Below are positions 7,956-15,789 of a DNA stretch of 35,968 bases, piece by piece (position 1 is the stretch's first letter; the number at the start of each line of letters is the position of its first letter). The notes under the pieces are model-generated. The model ran no database searches and had not been told where the DNA came from. It worked only from the letters and a program-made list of their open reading frames with translations. Both the position numbers and the translations under genes were made by a program. The DNA is from Brevinema andersonii (lineage in GTDB: Bacteria; Spirochaetota; DYKD01): contig DYKD01000003.1 of assembly GCA_020722765.1 (NCBI GenBank), positions 54,836 through 90,803 of the forward strand. Direction: 5' to 3'.

Positions 7956-8828
7956 GTGAATCCTCTTTGGAAAGATGCAGTAAAACGCCTCCGTAAAAAC
8001 CGGATGGCTATGATCGCTTTTGGTATCATTGCACTATATGTCTTAGTCGCTTTGCTCGTTGCTTTCAATTTGCTTGCGTCAGGATACGACAAGGAGGTGG
8101 GAGCTTCCTATGAACCGCCTTCAGCCCAGCATGTTCTTGGTACTGATATTTTTGGACGTGATGTGCTTACACGTGTCATTTATGGCACAAAAATTTCGAT
8201 GTCTGTCGGGCTTATCGCATCGCTCATTGCCATTCCTATAGGAGTGATACTCGGTTCTATTGCAGGGTTTTTCGGCAAGTTCATTGATGATATGATTGTC
8301 TGGTTTTATTCGACATTGGCTTCTATTCCTGGTCTTCTTCTGATTCTTGCTTTCAGCATGGTTCTGAAAGGAAAGCTCATTTTAGGAATCCCTATGTCTG
8401 GTTTGAATTCTGTCTATCTGGCTATTGGTTTGACATCATGGGTGGGCATTTGTCGGATCATCAGAGGTGAAGTGATCAAGCATAAGGAACGGGAATATGT
8501 CCTTTCCGCACGTGCGTTTGGAGCAGGAAATTTCAGGCAGATGTTTGTGCATATCCTCCCGAATATTTTCCATCTGGTAATCATTGATTTTTCCCTTCGA
8601 TTCATCGCAGCCATTCAGGCAGAAGTCATCATAAGCTTCCTTGGGCTTGGTGCTGTCAACTTGCCTAGCTGGGGAGTGATGATCAGTGATGCCAAGCTGG
8701 AGCTATCCCGCGGTGTCTGGTGGCAGTTGGCAGGTGCCACATCAGCCATGTTTTTTATTGTCCTTGCACTCAATATTTTTGGTGATGCCTTGCGGGATGC
8801 CCTTGATCCCAAGCTGAAGAATACATAG
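7956..8828 (+). CDS. dipeptide/oligopeptide-type ABC transporter permease (DppC-like)
   Basis: The second permease, 290 residues, starts at GTG with GAGGTG five bases upstream. It shows the DppC/OppC hallmarks: an N-terminal LRKNRMAMIAFGIIALY segment, HVLGTDIFGRDVLTRVIYGTK after the first membrane span, the EAA loop EYVLSARAFGAGNFRQMFVH, and the late FLGLGAVNLPSWGVMI. Four bases separate it from the DppB-like gene. It forms the heterodimeric membrane channel with that protein. Confidence 0.92.
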   Translation: MNPLWKDAVKRLRKNRMAMIAFGIIALYVLVALLVAFNLLASGYDKEVGASYEPPSAQHVLGTDIFGRDVLTRVIYGTKISMSVGLIASLIAIPIGVILGSIAGFFGKFIDDMIVWFYSTLASIPGLLLILAFSMVLKGKLILGIPMSGLNSVYLAIGLTSWVGICRIIRGEVIKHKEREYVLSARAFGAGNFRQMFVHILPNIFHLVIIDFSLRFIAAIQAEVIISFLGLGAVNLPSWGVMISDAKLELSRGVWWQLAGATSAMFFIVLALNIFGDALRDALDPKLKNT

Positions 8829-8960
8829 AAATTTACATGGCCAATCCGGATTTTTTTTCGTATGACCATATACCAAGGCAAGGTCATAAGAAAACGTGAA
8901 GAGACCCTTTCAGCAGGTATGATTGAAGATGACTGGCAGTTTTTTATGAGAAGAGTCCAT

Positions 8961-9998
8961 ATGAATGAAAAGAATATTGTTATGACAGACCCTGATAAAT
9001 CCCCAGCCTCTTCAAAACTGTTGGAAATCAATGGTTTGCGTACTTGGTTTTATACAGATGAAGGGATAGTCCGTGCTGTTGATGGAGTTACGCTTTCCAT
9101 AGACGAGCAGGAGACGTTTGGTCTTGTAGGTGAAAGTGGTTGTGGAAAATCTGTGACAGCTTTTTCTGTCCTTAAGCTGATTCCTATGCCTCCAGCACGC
9201 ATTGAAAAAGGGGAGGTGCTTTTCCGCGGTAGGAATCTTGTATCTTTTGATGAGGCAGAAATGCGGAAGATCAGGGGCAACAGGATAGGCATGATTTTCC
9301 AGGAACCTATGACTGCGCTGAATCCTGTCATGAAAGTAGGAGATCAGATTGTTGAATCTCTCCGTGTCCACAAGGACATCAGTAAAAAAGAGGCATATAA
9401 TCAGGGTGTAGAGCTGTTGAAGAAAGTTGGCATTGCTTTGCCTGAAAAACGTTTTTATAATTTCCCTTTTGAGCTTTCAGGTGGGATGAAACAGCGTGTC
9501 ATGATAGCATCAGCTTTGGCTTGCGGTCCTGAACTGTTAATTGCGGATGAGCCCACTACCGCTCTAGATGTCACAATCCAGGCCCAGATTATTGACCTTC
9601 TCGCTCAATTGCAATCAGAAATGCGGATGTCTGTCCTTCTTATCACTCATAACCTTGGGCTTGTAGCTGAGAATGCAAAAAAAATCGCAGTCATGTATGC
9701 AGGCCGGATTGTTGAAAAAGGTTTTGCCCGTGACATCATCAGTGAGCCGAAACATCCTTATACGCAGGGGCTGTTACAGGCTGTTCCTGATATCTTCAGA
9801 AATGAGAACCGTCTTTTTACTATACCGGGTTCGGTCCCCTCACTGATAAATCATCCCAAAGCGTGCAGGTTCGCACCTAGATGTCCGTTTAAAATGGATG
9901 TCTGTCTGCAACAGGATCCCGGATCTGTGGAGCTGGAAGGAAACAGGGAAGTCTCTTGTTTTTTATATGGCAATGTAACGTTAAAGGAAAACCAATGA
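8961..9998 (+). CDS. dipeptide/oligopeptide ABC transporter ATPase (DppD-like)
   Basis: The first ATPase. From the ATG at 8961 it has 345 residues. An in-frame ATG at 8862 would add 33 residues not expected for the family and lacks a ribosome site, whereas GAAGAG precedes 8961. Walker A is GESGCGKS (57-64), the signature is LSGGMKQR and Walker B is [12 protein letters not shown]. The C-terminus carries the oligo_HPY extension ([13 protein letters not shown], then [14 protein letters not shown]), whose cysteines resemble the Fe-S/Cys cluster common in this subfamily. It works with the DppF-like protein encoded next. Confidence 0.92.
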   Translation: MNEKNIVMTDPDKSPASSKLLEINGLRTWFYTDEGIVRAVDGVTLSIDEQETFGLVGESGCGKSVTAFSVLKLIPMPPARIEKGEVLFRGRNLVSFDEAEMRKIRGNRIGMIFQEPMTALNPVMKVGDQIVESLRVHKDISKKEAYNQGVELLKKVGIALPEKRFYNFPFELSGGMKQRVMIASALACGPELLIADEPTTALDVTIQAQIIDLLAQLQSEMRMSVLLITHNLGLVAENAKKIAVMYAGRIVEKGFARDIISEPKHPYTQGLLQAVPDIFRNENRLFTIPGSVPSLINHPKACRFAPRCPFKMDVCLQQDPGSVELEGNREVSCFLYGNVTLKENQ

Positions 9999-10945
9999 TA
10001 CAGGTCAAAGACCTTAAAAAATATTATTCCCTTCCTAAATCCTTGTTTTCAAAGGAGAATCCCTTTGTCCGTGCTGTGGATGGTGTTTCATTCTCGGTTG
10101 AACGTGGTAAAACCTTGGGATTAGTTGGTGAAAGCGGTTCTGGAAAAACAACTGTGGGAAGAGTGATGTTGAATCTTGTTCCTCCGACTTCTGGAGAGGT
10201 TTTTGTGGAGGGAGAGGATATTTTCAAGATGTCTTCCGAAAAGATCGGCAGTATCAGAAAAAAACTCCAGATCATCTTTCAGGATCCTTACGCTTCCTTG
10301 AATCCAAGAATGACTGTGGAGAACATCGTTTCTGAAGGCATGACCATCCATCACATGTATGACAGGACAGTACGACGTGAAAAGGTAAAGGAACTTTTAA
10401 ATATTGTTGGATTGCAGGAAAGCCACATCAACAGGTATCCACATGAATTTTCAGGTGGACAAAGGCAAAGGATAGGGATTGCAAGGGCTATTTCGCTTAA
10501 TCCGGAGTTCATAGTCTGCGATGAGCCTGTTTCTGCATTGGATGTTTCCATCCAGGCGCAGATCATCAACCTGATGATGGATCTTCAGGAAAAGATGAAG
10601 ATGGCTTATCTTTTCATCTCTCATGATCTGGCTGTAGTGAAACAGATTTCACATGATGTGGCAGTGATGTATTCCGGAAGGATTGTGGAGCATGCCAGCA
10701 AAGAGGAGATATTCAGGAATCCCCTGCATCCATATACAAAAGGACTTCTTGATGCGATTCCTTCAATAGATTTTGAAAAGAAGAGGGAAGTCAGTATAGA
10801 CAAGGATGTTGAAAGTTCAAGCGAATTGAAAGGATGTCCGTTCAGTTCAAGATGTAATAGAAGGATGGACTGTTGCACCAAAGAATTGCCTAAGGAGACT
10901 GAACCGTTTCCAGGACATAAGGTCAGATGTTTTCTCTATTCTTGA
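9995..10945 (+). CDS. dipeptide/oligopeptide ABC transporter ATPase (DppF-like)
   Basis: The second ATPase, 316 residues from the ATG at 9995, which overlaps the previous stop (ATGA) and follows AAGGA by six bases. Walker A is GESGSGKT, the signature FSGGQRQR and Walker B FIVCDEPVSALD. The oligo_HPY tail includes HPYTKGLLDAIPS and a Cys-rich end (CPFSSRC...CC). It completes a B-C-D-F transporter set. No gene for the periplasmic binding protein (DppA/OppA) precedes or follows, so the receptor must be encoded elsewhere or replaced by another protein. No clear terminator follows; two stem-loops lie in the next 160 bases. Confidence 0.92.
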   Translation: MIQVKDLKKYYSLPKSLFSKENPFVRAVDGVSFSVERGKTLGLVGESGSGKTTVGRVMLNLVPPTSGEVFVEGEDIFKMSSEKIGSIRKKLQIIFQDPYASLNPRMTVENIVSEGMTIHHMYDRTVRREKVKELLNIVGLQESHINRYPHEFSGGQRQRIGIARAISLNPEFIVCDEPVSALDVSIQAQIINLMMDLQEKMKMAYLFISHDLAVVKQISHDVAVMYSGRIVEHASKEEIFRNPLHPYTKGLLDAIPSIDFEKKREVSIDKDVESSSELKGCPFSSRCNRRMDCCTKELPKETEPFPGHKVRCFLYS

Positions 10946-11019
10946 TGATATTTGTTCTCAGTGGAGATGAAGTTTGAAGGCTGAAGAATGTGAAAAAGGT
11001 ATTTGTTAGATCAATTTGG

Positions 11020-11101
11020 TGAGGGCTTGCTCATGACCAGGATAGGCCAATCGCTCGCCCTCAAGTGAACTCACAAGGACACCTCATAGCAAGCTATGAG
11101 G
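11020..11101. repeat. two stem-loops in the dpp-arsP intergenic gap
   Basis: The 188-base gap between the convergent transporter and arsenic operons holds a 7-base inverted repeat TGAGGGC/GCCCTCA (11020-11026 and 11057-11063). It also holds a perfect hairpin CCTCATAG-CAAG-CTATGAGG (11082-11101). Neither strand shows a T-run after the second hairpin, so it is not a textbook terminator, but it is well placed to end both operons. No gene was seen here. Confidence 0.5.
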
Positions 11102-11133
11102 AATTATCAAGTTAAAGATTCCTTTGTTGATTA

Positions 11134-12318
11134 CTATACGAAATAGGCACCAAAAAGTAACCCAGCTAAAGTTGACATGGTTACTACCAAAGCAACATAA
11201 ACCCCTGTCTTTTTCCATCCAATCTCTCCTGCAATGACGAGCATAGAAGGAAGTGATAAAGATGGACCAGCAAGGAGAAGAGCTAAGGCTGGACCTTGCC
11301 CCATGCCAGATCCGATAAGCCCTTGTACGATGGGTATTTCTGTAAGTGTTGCAAAGTACATTAAAGCGCCTGCCACAGATGCGAAGAGGTTTGCCCAAAT
11401 CGAATTTCCACCAACGAGAGAAGCAACCCATTGTGAAGGAATGAAGGCTTCATGTCCGGGTCGACCTAACAAGAATCCCGCAGCAAGTACACCAAGAAAC
11501 AGGAGCGGGAGTATCTGTAATGAGAAATCCCGTGTTGCAACAACCCAATTGGTGAGTTCATCTTTTTTAAACCAACGGATAATGGAAAACGCAAGCAAGA
11601 TTCCAAAAGTGCCAGTTATCCAGAATTTATAATGATAGATGAAGTCCCATACAGGAAGTGATCCTTTAGATGGGGCCCAGTTGATGAAAACAAGAATACC
11701 AATCATGGAGAACATGAAAAGAATTTCCTGCCACAGTTTCCGAGGCATATCTGCATTGTACTGTTGGAACATTTTTGTGTCAGTCACACGAGCTTTGTCC
11801 TCTTTCATGAAAATGAGCTGCATGAGAAGACCTATGAGAACAGCGAAAAGTATCGAGAATACAGTTCTAGCAATGCCCAATTTTAAGCCTAAGACTTTGG
11901 CTGAGAGGACAATAGCGAGAGTGTTGATAGCAGGTCCTGAATATAGAAATGACGTGGCAGGTCCTAATCCTGCCCCCTTCTTATAAATTCCTTTGAAGAG
12001 TGGTAACACTGTGCAGGAACAGACAGCGAGGATGGCACCTGACACTGAAGCAACTGAATAAGCCACAAATTTATTGGCAGAGGGACCAAGATATTTGATG
12101 ACTGCTTGTTGGTTGAGAAAAACTGTGATAGCGCCTGCTATGAAAAAAGCGGGGACAAGACATAACAACACATGTTGTCTCGCATATTCTGACAGCATAG
12201 CGAAAGCTTCAAGAAAAGATTGCTGAATGCGTGGGTGCTGCATGGGGATAAAAAATGCAAAAAGAAACACAGCAATGAATATGATTAGTTTTTTGTTGGG
12301 ATTTTCAGACGATGACAT
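11134..12318 (-). CDS. permease of the ArsP_1 (DUF318) family
   Basis: A 394-residue membrane protein with about ten hydrophobic segments. The family core is clear: a CLVPAFFIAGAI start, then SGAILAVCSCTVLPLF with the conserved CSC, and FLYSGPAINTLAI, with a second copy of the fold ending in FATLTEIPIVQGLIGSGMGQ and LLAGPSLSLPSMLVIAGEIG. Members of this family export trivalent organoarsenicals (ArsP) or are proposed metal exporters. The start has AAGGAG seven bases ahead. It lies 13 bases behind the broken arsG and shares the operon with an ArsR regulator and a CxxC thioredoxin-like protein, which supports an arsenic role. Copper or zinc export cannot be ruled out. Confidence 0.82.
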   Translation of the reverse strand: MSSSENPNKKLIIFIAVFLFAFFIPMQHPRIQQSFLEAFAMLSEYARQHVLLCLVPAFFIAGAITVFLNQQAVIKYLGPSANKFVAYSVASVSGAILAVCSCTVLPLFKGIYKKGAGLGPATSFLYSGPAINTLAIVLSAKVLGLKLGIARTVFSILFAVLIGLLMQLIFMKEDKARVTDTKMFQQYNADMPRKLWQEILFMFSMIGILVFINWAPSKGSLPVWDFIYHYKFWITGTFGILLAFSIIRWFKKDELTNWVVATRDFSLQILPLLFLGVLAAGFLLGRPGHEAFIPSQWVASLVGGNSIWANLFASVAGALMYFATLTEIPIVQGLIGSGMGQGPALALLLAGPSLSLPSMLVIAGEIGWKKTGVYVALVVTMSTLAGLLFGAYFV

Positions 12319-12331
12319 TTTTTTGCTCCTT

Positions 12332-13049
12332 TTAGATTAATCGGGAAAGAAAACGGTCATAGAGAAGATAGAGACCTTCCAAAATTATGAGAGCTCCTGA
12401 AATTTTCCTCACCCAGGTGATTCCTGATGTCTTATGGTTCCATTTGAGATAGTTTTTTACTGCTGCCATGAAAGTTCCAGCAAGAACTATAATGCCGCAA
12501 TGTCCAAGAGCGAAAAATAGTATGATCATCCCACTGAAGAGAGGATTGGTTGAGGAAGTTCCTAACACTATTCCCAAAACGGGAGCCATGAAAGCGAAAG
12601 TGCATGGACCCAATGCCAGGCCAAAAACAAGTCCAAGAAGGAAAACTGCAAGAGGTTCCGCTTTCTGTGCCATTTTCTTGTCAGGAGAGAGCAATGTAGG
12701 AATTTGGAAAATATCGAGGAGGAGAAGCCCTGTAAAGATGAGAACAGCAGCGGCTCAAAGGGTTCGCCAACTTCCAATGTCTCCCATGAGCATCCCGGCA
12801 AGAGATGTTATCACGCCAATTCCAGCTATTGTGACAAGTATTCCCAAGGCACAAAAGAGGGATATAAAAAAAGGCATGTTTTTTTGATGTCTCTTTTTCA
12901 GCAGTAATGACACCTATGATGAGAGGAATGCTGGAGAGATGACAAGGACTGAGAAGTATGCTGAGAACTCCCCAGACAAGTGAAGCAGCAAGAGCAATCA
13001 GTGGTGACTGAGTCATAGCTGCAGTGAGGGTTTCAAAAATAGAAATCAT
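12332..13049 (-). pseudogene. broken CcdA/ArsG-like transporter gene
   Basis: Two frames together spell a six-helix CcdA/ArsG-type protein of about 240 residues. The first starts at 13049, overlapping the thioredoxin stop (ATGA), and has the SPCHLSSIPLIIG motif. The second ends at 12332 and has GPCTFAFMAPVLG. Between them a run of seven A (plus strand 12866-12872) shifts the frame. The restored frame then meets an in-frame TGA (12755-12757), probably once a Trp codon. Two lesions argue for a real pseudogene, though the homopolymer could be a sequencing error. In related operons this protein sits between a small thioredoxin and ArsP and exports aromatic arsenicals. The fragments themselves are unlikely to work. 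Confidence 0.75.
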
Positions 13050-13276
13050 GTGAGGAATCTCTTGATCTCGTCTGGTGTGAGAAGTTTTCCAGCGGATTTC
13101 ACTTCACCATCAATGGCAAGGGCTGGTGTCATCATCACTCCAAAATTCATGATTTCGTCAATGTCAGTCACTTTCTCGACGTCAGCATCGAGATTCATTT
13201 CTTTAATAACTTTATTGACGTTTTCAGTGAGCTTGATGCATTTTGCACAACCACTTCCTAGAACTTGAATTTTCAT
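13046..13276 (-). CDS. small thioredoxin-like redox protein
   Basis: A 76-residue thioredoxin-fold protein of the 'redox-active disulfide protein 2' type. The redox pair is Cys10-x-x-Cys13 in GSGCAKC. The cis-proline loop is visible as MMTPALAIDG. An ATG at 13306 is in frame, but GGAGG just ahead of the ATG at 13276 decides the shorter start, which also gives the family's usual MKIQVLG beginning. It sits between arsR and arsG in an arsenic-type operon, where such proteins may keep arsenic-binding thiols reduced. That role is inferred from context. Confidence 0.88.
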   Translation of the reverse strand: MKIQVLGSGCAKCIKLTENVNKVIKEMNLDADVEKVTDIDEIMNFGVMMTPALAIDGEVKSAGKLLTPDEIKRFLT

Positions 13277-13327
13277 AAGACCTCCATATTCGGCTGTTTC
13301 AGCCATTTTTGTATTGGATTGACAATA

Positions 13328-13639
13328 TTATTTTAGGATCACATTCAAGGTGCAAGACATGGCATTCATGAGACATTTCGCATCCAAATGATAGATATGT
13401 TTCTGTCCTTTGGATGAACAGGATATGATCCCTAAGGATTTGAGTATTCCAAGGTGTTTGGATATATTGGTTCTGTCCATCTCTTTCACTTTGAAATCTT
13501 TCCTGATGATGTCTATGATTTCACTTACAGTCTGGTCTTTGTGGGAAAGGATTTCCATAATGGCGAGGCGAATGTGGTTGGAAAGAGCCTTGTGTATATC
13601 TGCCATCTTTTTGAGTGTTAGTACGGAATCATTTCTCAT
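13328..13639 (-). CDS. ArsR/SmtB-family metalloregulator
   Basis: A 103-residue winged-helix repressor. The typical ADIHKALSNHIRLAIMEIL start and the recognition helix TNISKHLGILKSLGII are clear. Candidate ligand cysteines are Cys74, Cys89 and Cys96. They are not in the classic CVC pattern of E. coli ArsR, so the effector may be bound elsewhere in the fold. The start at 13639 follows AAGGAG by six bases; an upstream in-frame ATG at 13669 lies in the promoter-operator region. It is first in the operon and should repress it until arsenic or another thiophilic metal binds. Confidence 0.88.
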   Translation of the reverse strand: MRNDSVLTLKKMADIHKALSNHIRLAIMEILSHKDQTVSEIIDIIRKDFKVKEMDRTNISKHLGILKSLGIISCSSKGQKHIYHLDAKCLMNAMSCTLNVILK

Positions 13640-13661
13640 CGCCATCTCCTTATATGAATAT

Positions 13662-13677
13662 GTGAACAAGTATTCAC
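13662..13677 (-). promoter_or_regulatory. likely ArsR operator
   Basis: An inverted repeat GTGAA-N6-TTCAC just downstream of the -10 box and overlapping the predicted transcription start. A second ATATTCAT lies next to it. ArsR/SmtB proteins commonly bind AT-rich dyads of the type TGAAnnnnnnTTCA at this position, so self-repression is likely. Confidence 0.55.
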
Positions 13678-13679
13678 TT

Positions 13680-13708
13680 AATATAATTGAGTTTTATCAG
13701 GAAGTCAA
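13680..13708 (-). promoter_or_regulatory. promoter of the arsR operon
   Basis: On the minus strand TTGACT (13703-13708), 17 bases, TATATT (13680-13685). Transcription should start near 13673, inside the palindromic operator, about 35 bases before arsR. Confidence 0.7.
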
Positions 13709-13745
13709 GTCGTAATTTGAAAAAAACAGGATTCATGTTTGTCTC

Positions 13746-13952
13746 TTATCTGTTTGCAACAAGCCATTCCAATGCGGGGAGAGAGCTTGAAAAAGCGGTT
13801 GCTCCTTTGGAAAGGTTAGCTACAGAAAGGGTCTCTATTATTTCATCTGTTGATGCACCAGCTTCTTTTGCGGTTTTCACATTATTCAAAATACAGGTTG
13901 GTGAATCCAACGCTATCCCAAACTTTCCCTTCTCTTTTCTCCAGCGGGTCAT
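13746..13952 (-). pseudogene. C-terminal remnant of a carboxymuconolactone decarboxylase/AhpD-like gene
   Basis: The frame carries SPTCILNNVKTAKEAGASTDEIIETLSVANLSKGATAF as overlapping pieces, the central helix pair of the CMD/AhpD family. The usual CxxC is reduced to a single Cys, and the N-terminal half of a normal protein of about 100 residues is missing. The apparent start ATG falls inside a 26-base palindrome that seems to have replaced the 5' part. CMD-family genes often accompany arsenic operons, and this one lies on the same strand just upstream of arsR. I judge it a truncated remnant rather than a working gene. Confidence 0.5.
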
Positions 13953-13964
13953 GACCCGCTGGAG
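13939..13964. repeat. 26-base perfect palindrome
   Basis: CTCCAGCGGGTCA on the left is the exact reverse complement of TGACCCGCTGGAG on the right, with no loop. It is far more GC-rich than its surroundings and marks the point where the CMD-like gene is cut off. It resembles a REP-type element or a fused transposon end. Confidence 0.75.
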
Positions 13965-13979
13965 GGAGTCTCCCGGAAA

Positions 13980-14024
13980 AAGTGCCAGGTCTGTACTCTG
14001 CTAAAATCGGCAGACCTGGTACTT
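13980..14024. repeat. REP-like inverted repeat
   Basis: Arms AAGTGCCAGGTCTG (13980-13993) and CAGACCTGGTACTT (14011-14024) pair over 14 bases with a single G-T, around a 17-base loop. Inside, TCTGC/GCAGA can form an alternative stem. Arms of this kind resemble ends associated with IS200/REP-associated transposases, but no transposase is present nearby. Confidence 0.6.
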
Positions 14025-14376
14025 ATGCCCAAGAAATACAAAGAATAGGAGAGATCAGAGAAACAGAGAAAAACATGAAAATGATGTCGTTTATCATTTT
14101 GCGACTAACTTTGGGACATTATCTCTTTTTTAATCATAATTCAACAATGAACCTGTTCGAATAAGGCAGTTCATTTGAACTTATTCAATATGTATGACAT
14201 GGTGTCCAGTTGGATACAAAGGCTCTCTCATGGATTTTTACCCTGTTTTTTGTTTTCAATTTTTGTGGAAATTCAGATAAAACATTGTATAATAGGAAAG
14301 GATTATAGCAGGATTTGACACTTTTCTGCTGTAAATGAGGTTATCATGGACATGCTGGTTTTTAGGGAGTTTTGAT
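14025..14376. other. non-coding stretch with a weak HU-like remnant
   Basis: No intact gene was seen. On the minus strand, bases of about 14104-14145 resemble the 5' end of the decayed HU-like gene at the right edge of the window: both share GTTGAATTATGA, then TAAAAA and GAG. A TATAAT at 14288-14293 may be a -10 box for the ankyrin gene, but no good -35 accompanies it. Confidence 0.35.
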
Positions 14377-15159
14377 ATGGATAAAGAAAATACTGTGAAA
14401 ACAGGTGTTTCTGTAGAAGATGCGCTTTTTAAGGCTATTGAAGAGGATGATTTCGAAACTTTCAAAAAAATATTGGAAAGTGGAGTTGACCCTGACGTGG
14501 AAGATGACAATGGGGCAACTCCTCTGATCCGTGTTGCTGCTGCAGGTGGCATCCATGCAGTTTCCATGACATCATTGCTGTTGGAAAAAGGTGCTGATGT
14601 GAATGCTGCGGATTCGACTGGCGAACATGCGTATGATCTGGCAGATGCGAATGATGATTCAGACCTTTCGGATTTCCTTTTGGAACATGGTGCAATGGAT
14701 CCTGCAAGCTACCATTTTTCTAGGGAAGAGGCGCTTTGTGAGGCTGCCGCAGAAGGGGATGTCATTAAGATTCATTATCTGCTCAAGAAAGGAATCAAGG
14801 ATATTGATACTCCTTGGGAATCCAGTTCGGAGGAAAGTGCTCTCATGGCAGCTGTCATCAACGGCCATCATGAAGCTGCAAGAGTTCTTATAAAAGCAGG
14901 AGCTGATGTTGATTTCCAGTGTTTTGGGAAAAACCAGAATACCTGTCTCATGGAAGCTGTGGAAAGCGATGATATGGATATGGTAAAGCTCCTGGTTGAG
15001 GCAGGCGCAAGCCTCGATCTGGAAAATGAGGAAGGGAATACTGCTTATGCCATTGCCAAAGTCAATGATCCTAAGGGAAGCATTGCCAAATATCTGAAAG
15101 AGCAGAACGATGAGGATGATGACGGTGATTTGGACGAAGATGACGATTATGAGTTATAA
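14377..15159 (+). CDS. cytoplasmic ankyrin-repeat protein
   Basis: A 260-residue protein made of about six ankyrin repeats, for example ALFKAIEEDDFETFKKILESG, then LLLEKGADVNAADSTG, ALMAAVINGHHEAARVLI, and CLMEAVESDDMDMVKLLVEAG. It ends in a very acidic tail rich in Asp and Glu (from about residue 245). There is no signal peptide. The ATG at 14377 follows AGGGAG by seven bases; an in-frame ATG at 14335 lacks this. Ankyrin arrays bind other proteins; the partner is unknown. It stands alone and converges on the gene at 15181 with 21 bases between them. Confidence 0.88.
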   Translation: MDKENTVKTGVSVEDALFKAIEEDDFETFKKILESGVDPDVEDDNGATPLIRVAAAGGIHAVSMTSLLLEKGADVNAADSTGEHAYDLADANDDSDLSDFLLEHGAMDPASYHFSREEALCEAAAEGDVIKIHYLLKKGIKDIDTPWESSSEESALMAAVINGHHEAARVLIKAGADVDFQCFGKNQNTCLMEAVESDDMDMVKLLVEAGASLDLENEEGNTAYAIAKVNDPKGSIAKYLKEQNDEDDDGDLDEDDDYEL

Positions 15160-15180
15160 ACAACGGTTTTTATAAGGGGA

Positions 15181-15789
15181 CTAGGAATTCATTCCCATCA
15201 GCGCTGTTATTGATTTTTCAGGTACGAGGGTGTGGCTGTCATTGGAACTTAATCCGATTCTCTCAGCTCCAATATATTTCAGAAAAACAGGTTGCACATC
15301 AAGATTCCAGTCTCCATAGCCTGGCGAGTATCTCATTGTTGGTTTTATCTTTGAAAAAAAAGCTTGTCTGACAATTATGTTGTTGATGTGTTGTGCGGTT
15401 TCATCTGCGAGTTCAGAACCAAGAGCGTCAAGGATGGTCGCTTTGTGCAGTTCGCCATTCTTTTCATATTCAGATACGCGTTTTCCAAGATGTGGCCCTA
15501 TCGTACATGCGATTAAGACAACTTGCTTGCTGTTTGAAAGTAATTTCACGACTTGCCTGCTTCGGATTTTAAACTCATCAGATATGATAATTTCAGTCTC
15601 AGTGCGGGATTTGATCAGCGTAATTTCATAAATGCCTTGTGGCTCAATGAGGGACAAGGCTTCCCTGCTTATTTTGTCAAGCAGTTCTTGCATGGTACTG
15701 CTGATTTCTGTCATCCCACGTCTGTAGTTCAATCTTGCAAGCACTTCTTTTTCCGGTATTGTGATGGGAATATTGGTCAGTAGGGGCAT
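15181..15789 (-). CDS. stand-alone methionine-synthase activation-domain-like protein
   Basis: The 202-residue protein matches the C-terminal reactivation domain of B12-dependent methionine synthase (MetH). The key signature is RYSPGYGDWNLDVQPVF, corresponding to the SAM-binding RxSxGYG stretch, followed by GLSSNDSHTLVPEKSITALMG. In MetH this domain delivers SAM to remethylate inactive cobalamin. Stand-alone versions occur in anaerobes with split methionine synthases or other corrinoid proteins. No MetH or corrinoid protein is in this window. The ATG at 15789 is preferred to that at 15795 because AAGGA lies eight bases before it. It overlaps the end of the thiol peroxidase remnant. Confidence 0.8.
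   Translation of the reverse strand: MPLLTNIPITIPEKEVLARLNYRRGMTEISSTMQELLDKISREALSLIEPQGIYEITLIKSRTETEIIISDEFKIRSRQVVKLLSNSKQVVLIACTIGPHLGKRVSEYEKNGELHKATILDALGSELADETAQHINNIIVRQAFFSKIKPTMRYSPGYGDWNLDVQPVFLKYIGAERIGLSSNDSHTLVPEKSITALMGMNS

Noticed and set aside
8862-8960. Longer start for the DppD-like ATPase
   Set aside because: It adds 33 residues foreign to the family and has no ribosome site; still, the exact start among 8862, 8946 and 8961 is not certain.
11084-11431. A 115-codon minus frame overlapping the end of arsP
   Set aside because: It is a shadow of the arsP gene in another frame; codons and motifs belong to arsP.
12755-12757. In-frame TGA in arsG as a selenocysteine codon
   Set aside because: The position normally holds a Trp-like residue in a membrane helix, no selenocysteine insertion element is apparent, and a frameshift also disrupts the gene.
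12468-12887. A 139-codon + strand frame spanning the broken arsG
   Set aside because: Its translation has no family features, while the minus strand carries clear CcdA/ArsG motifs in two frames.
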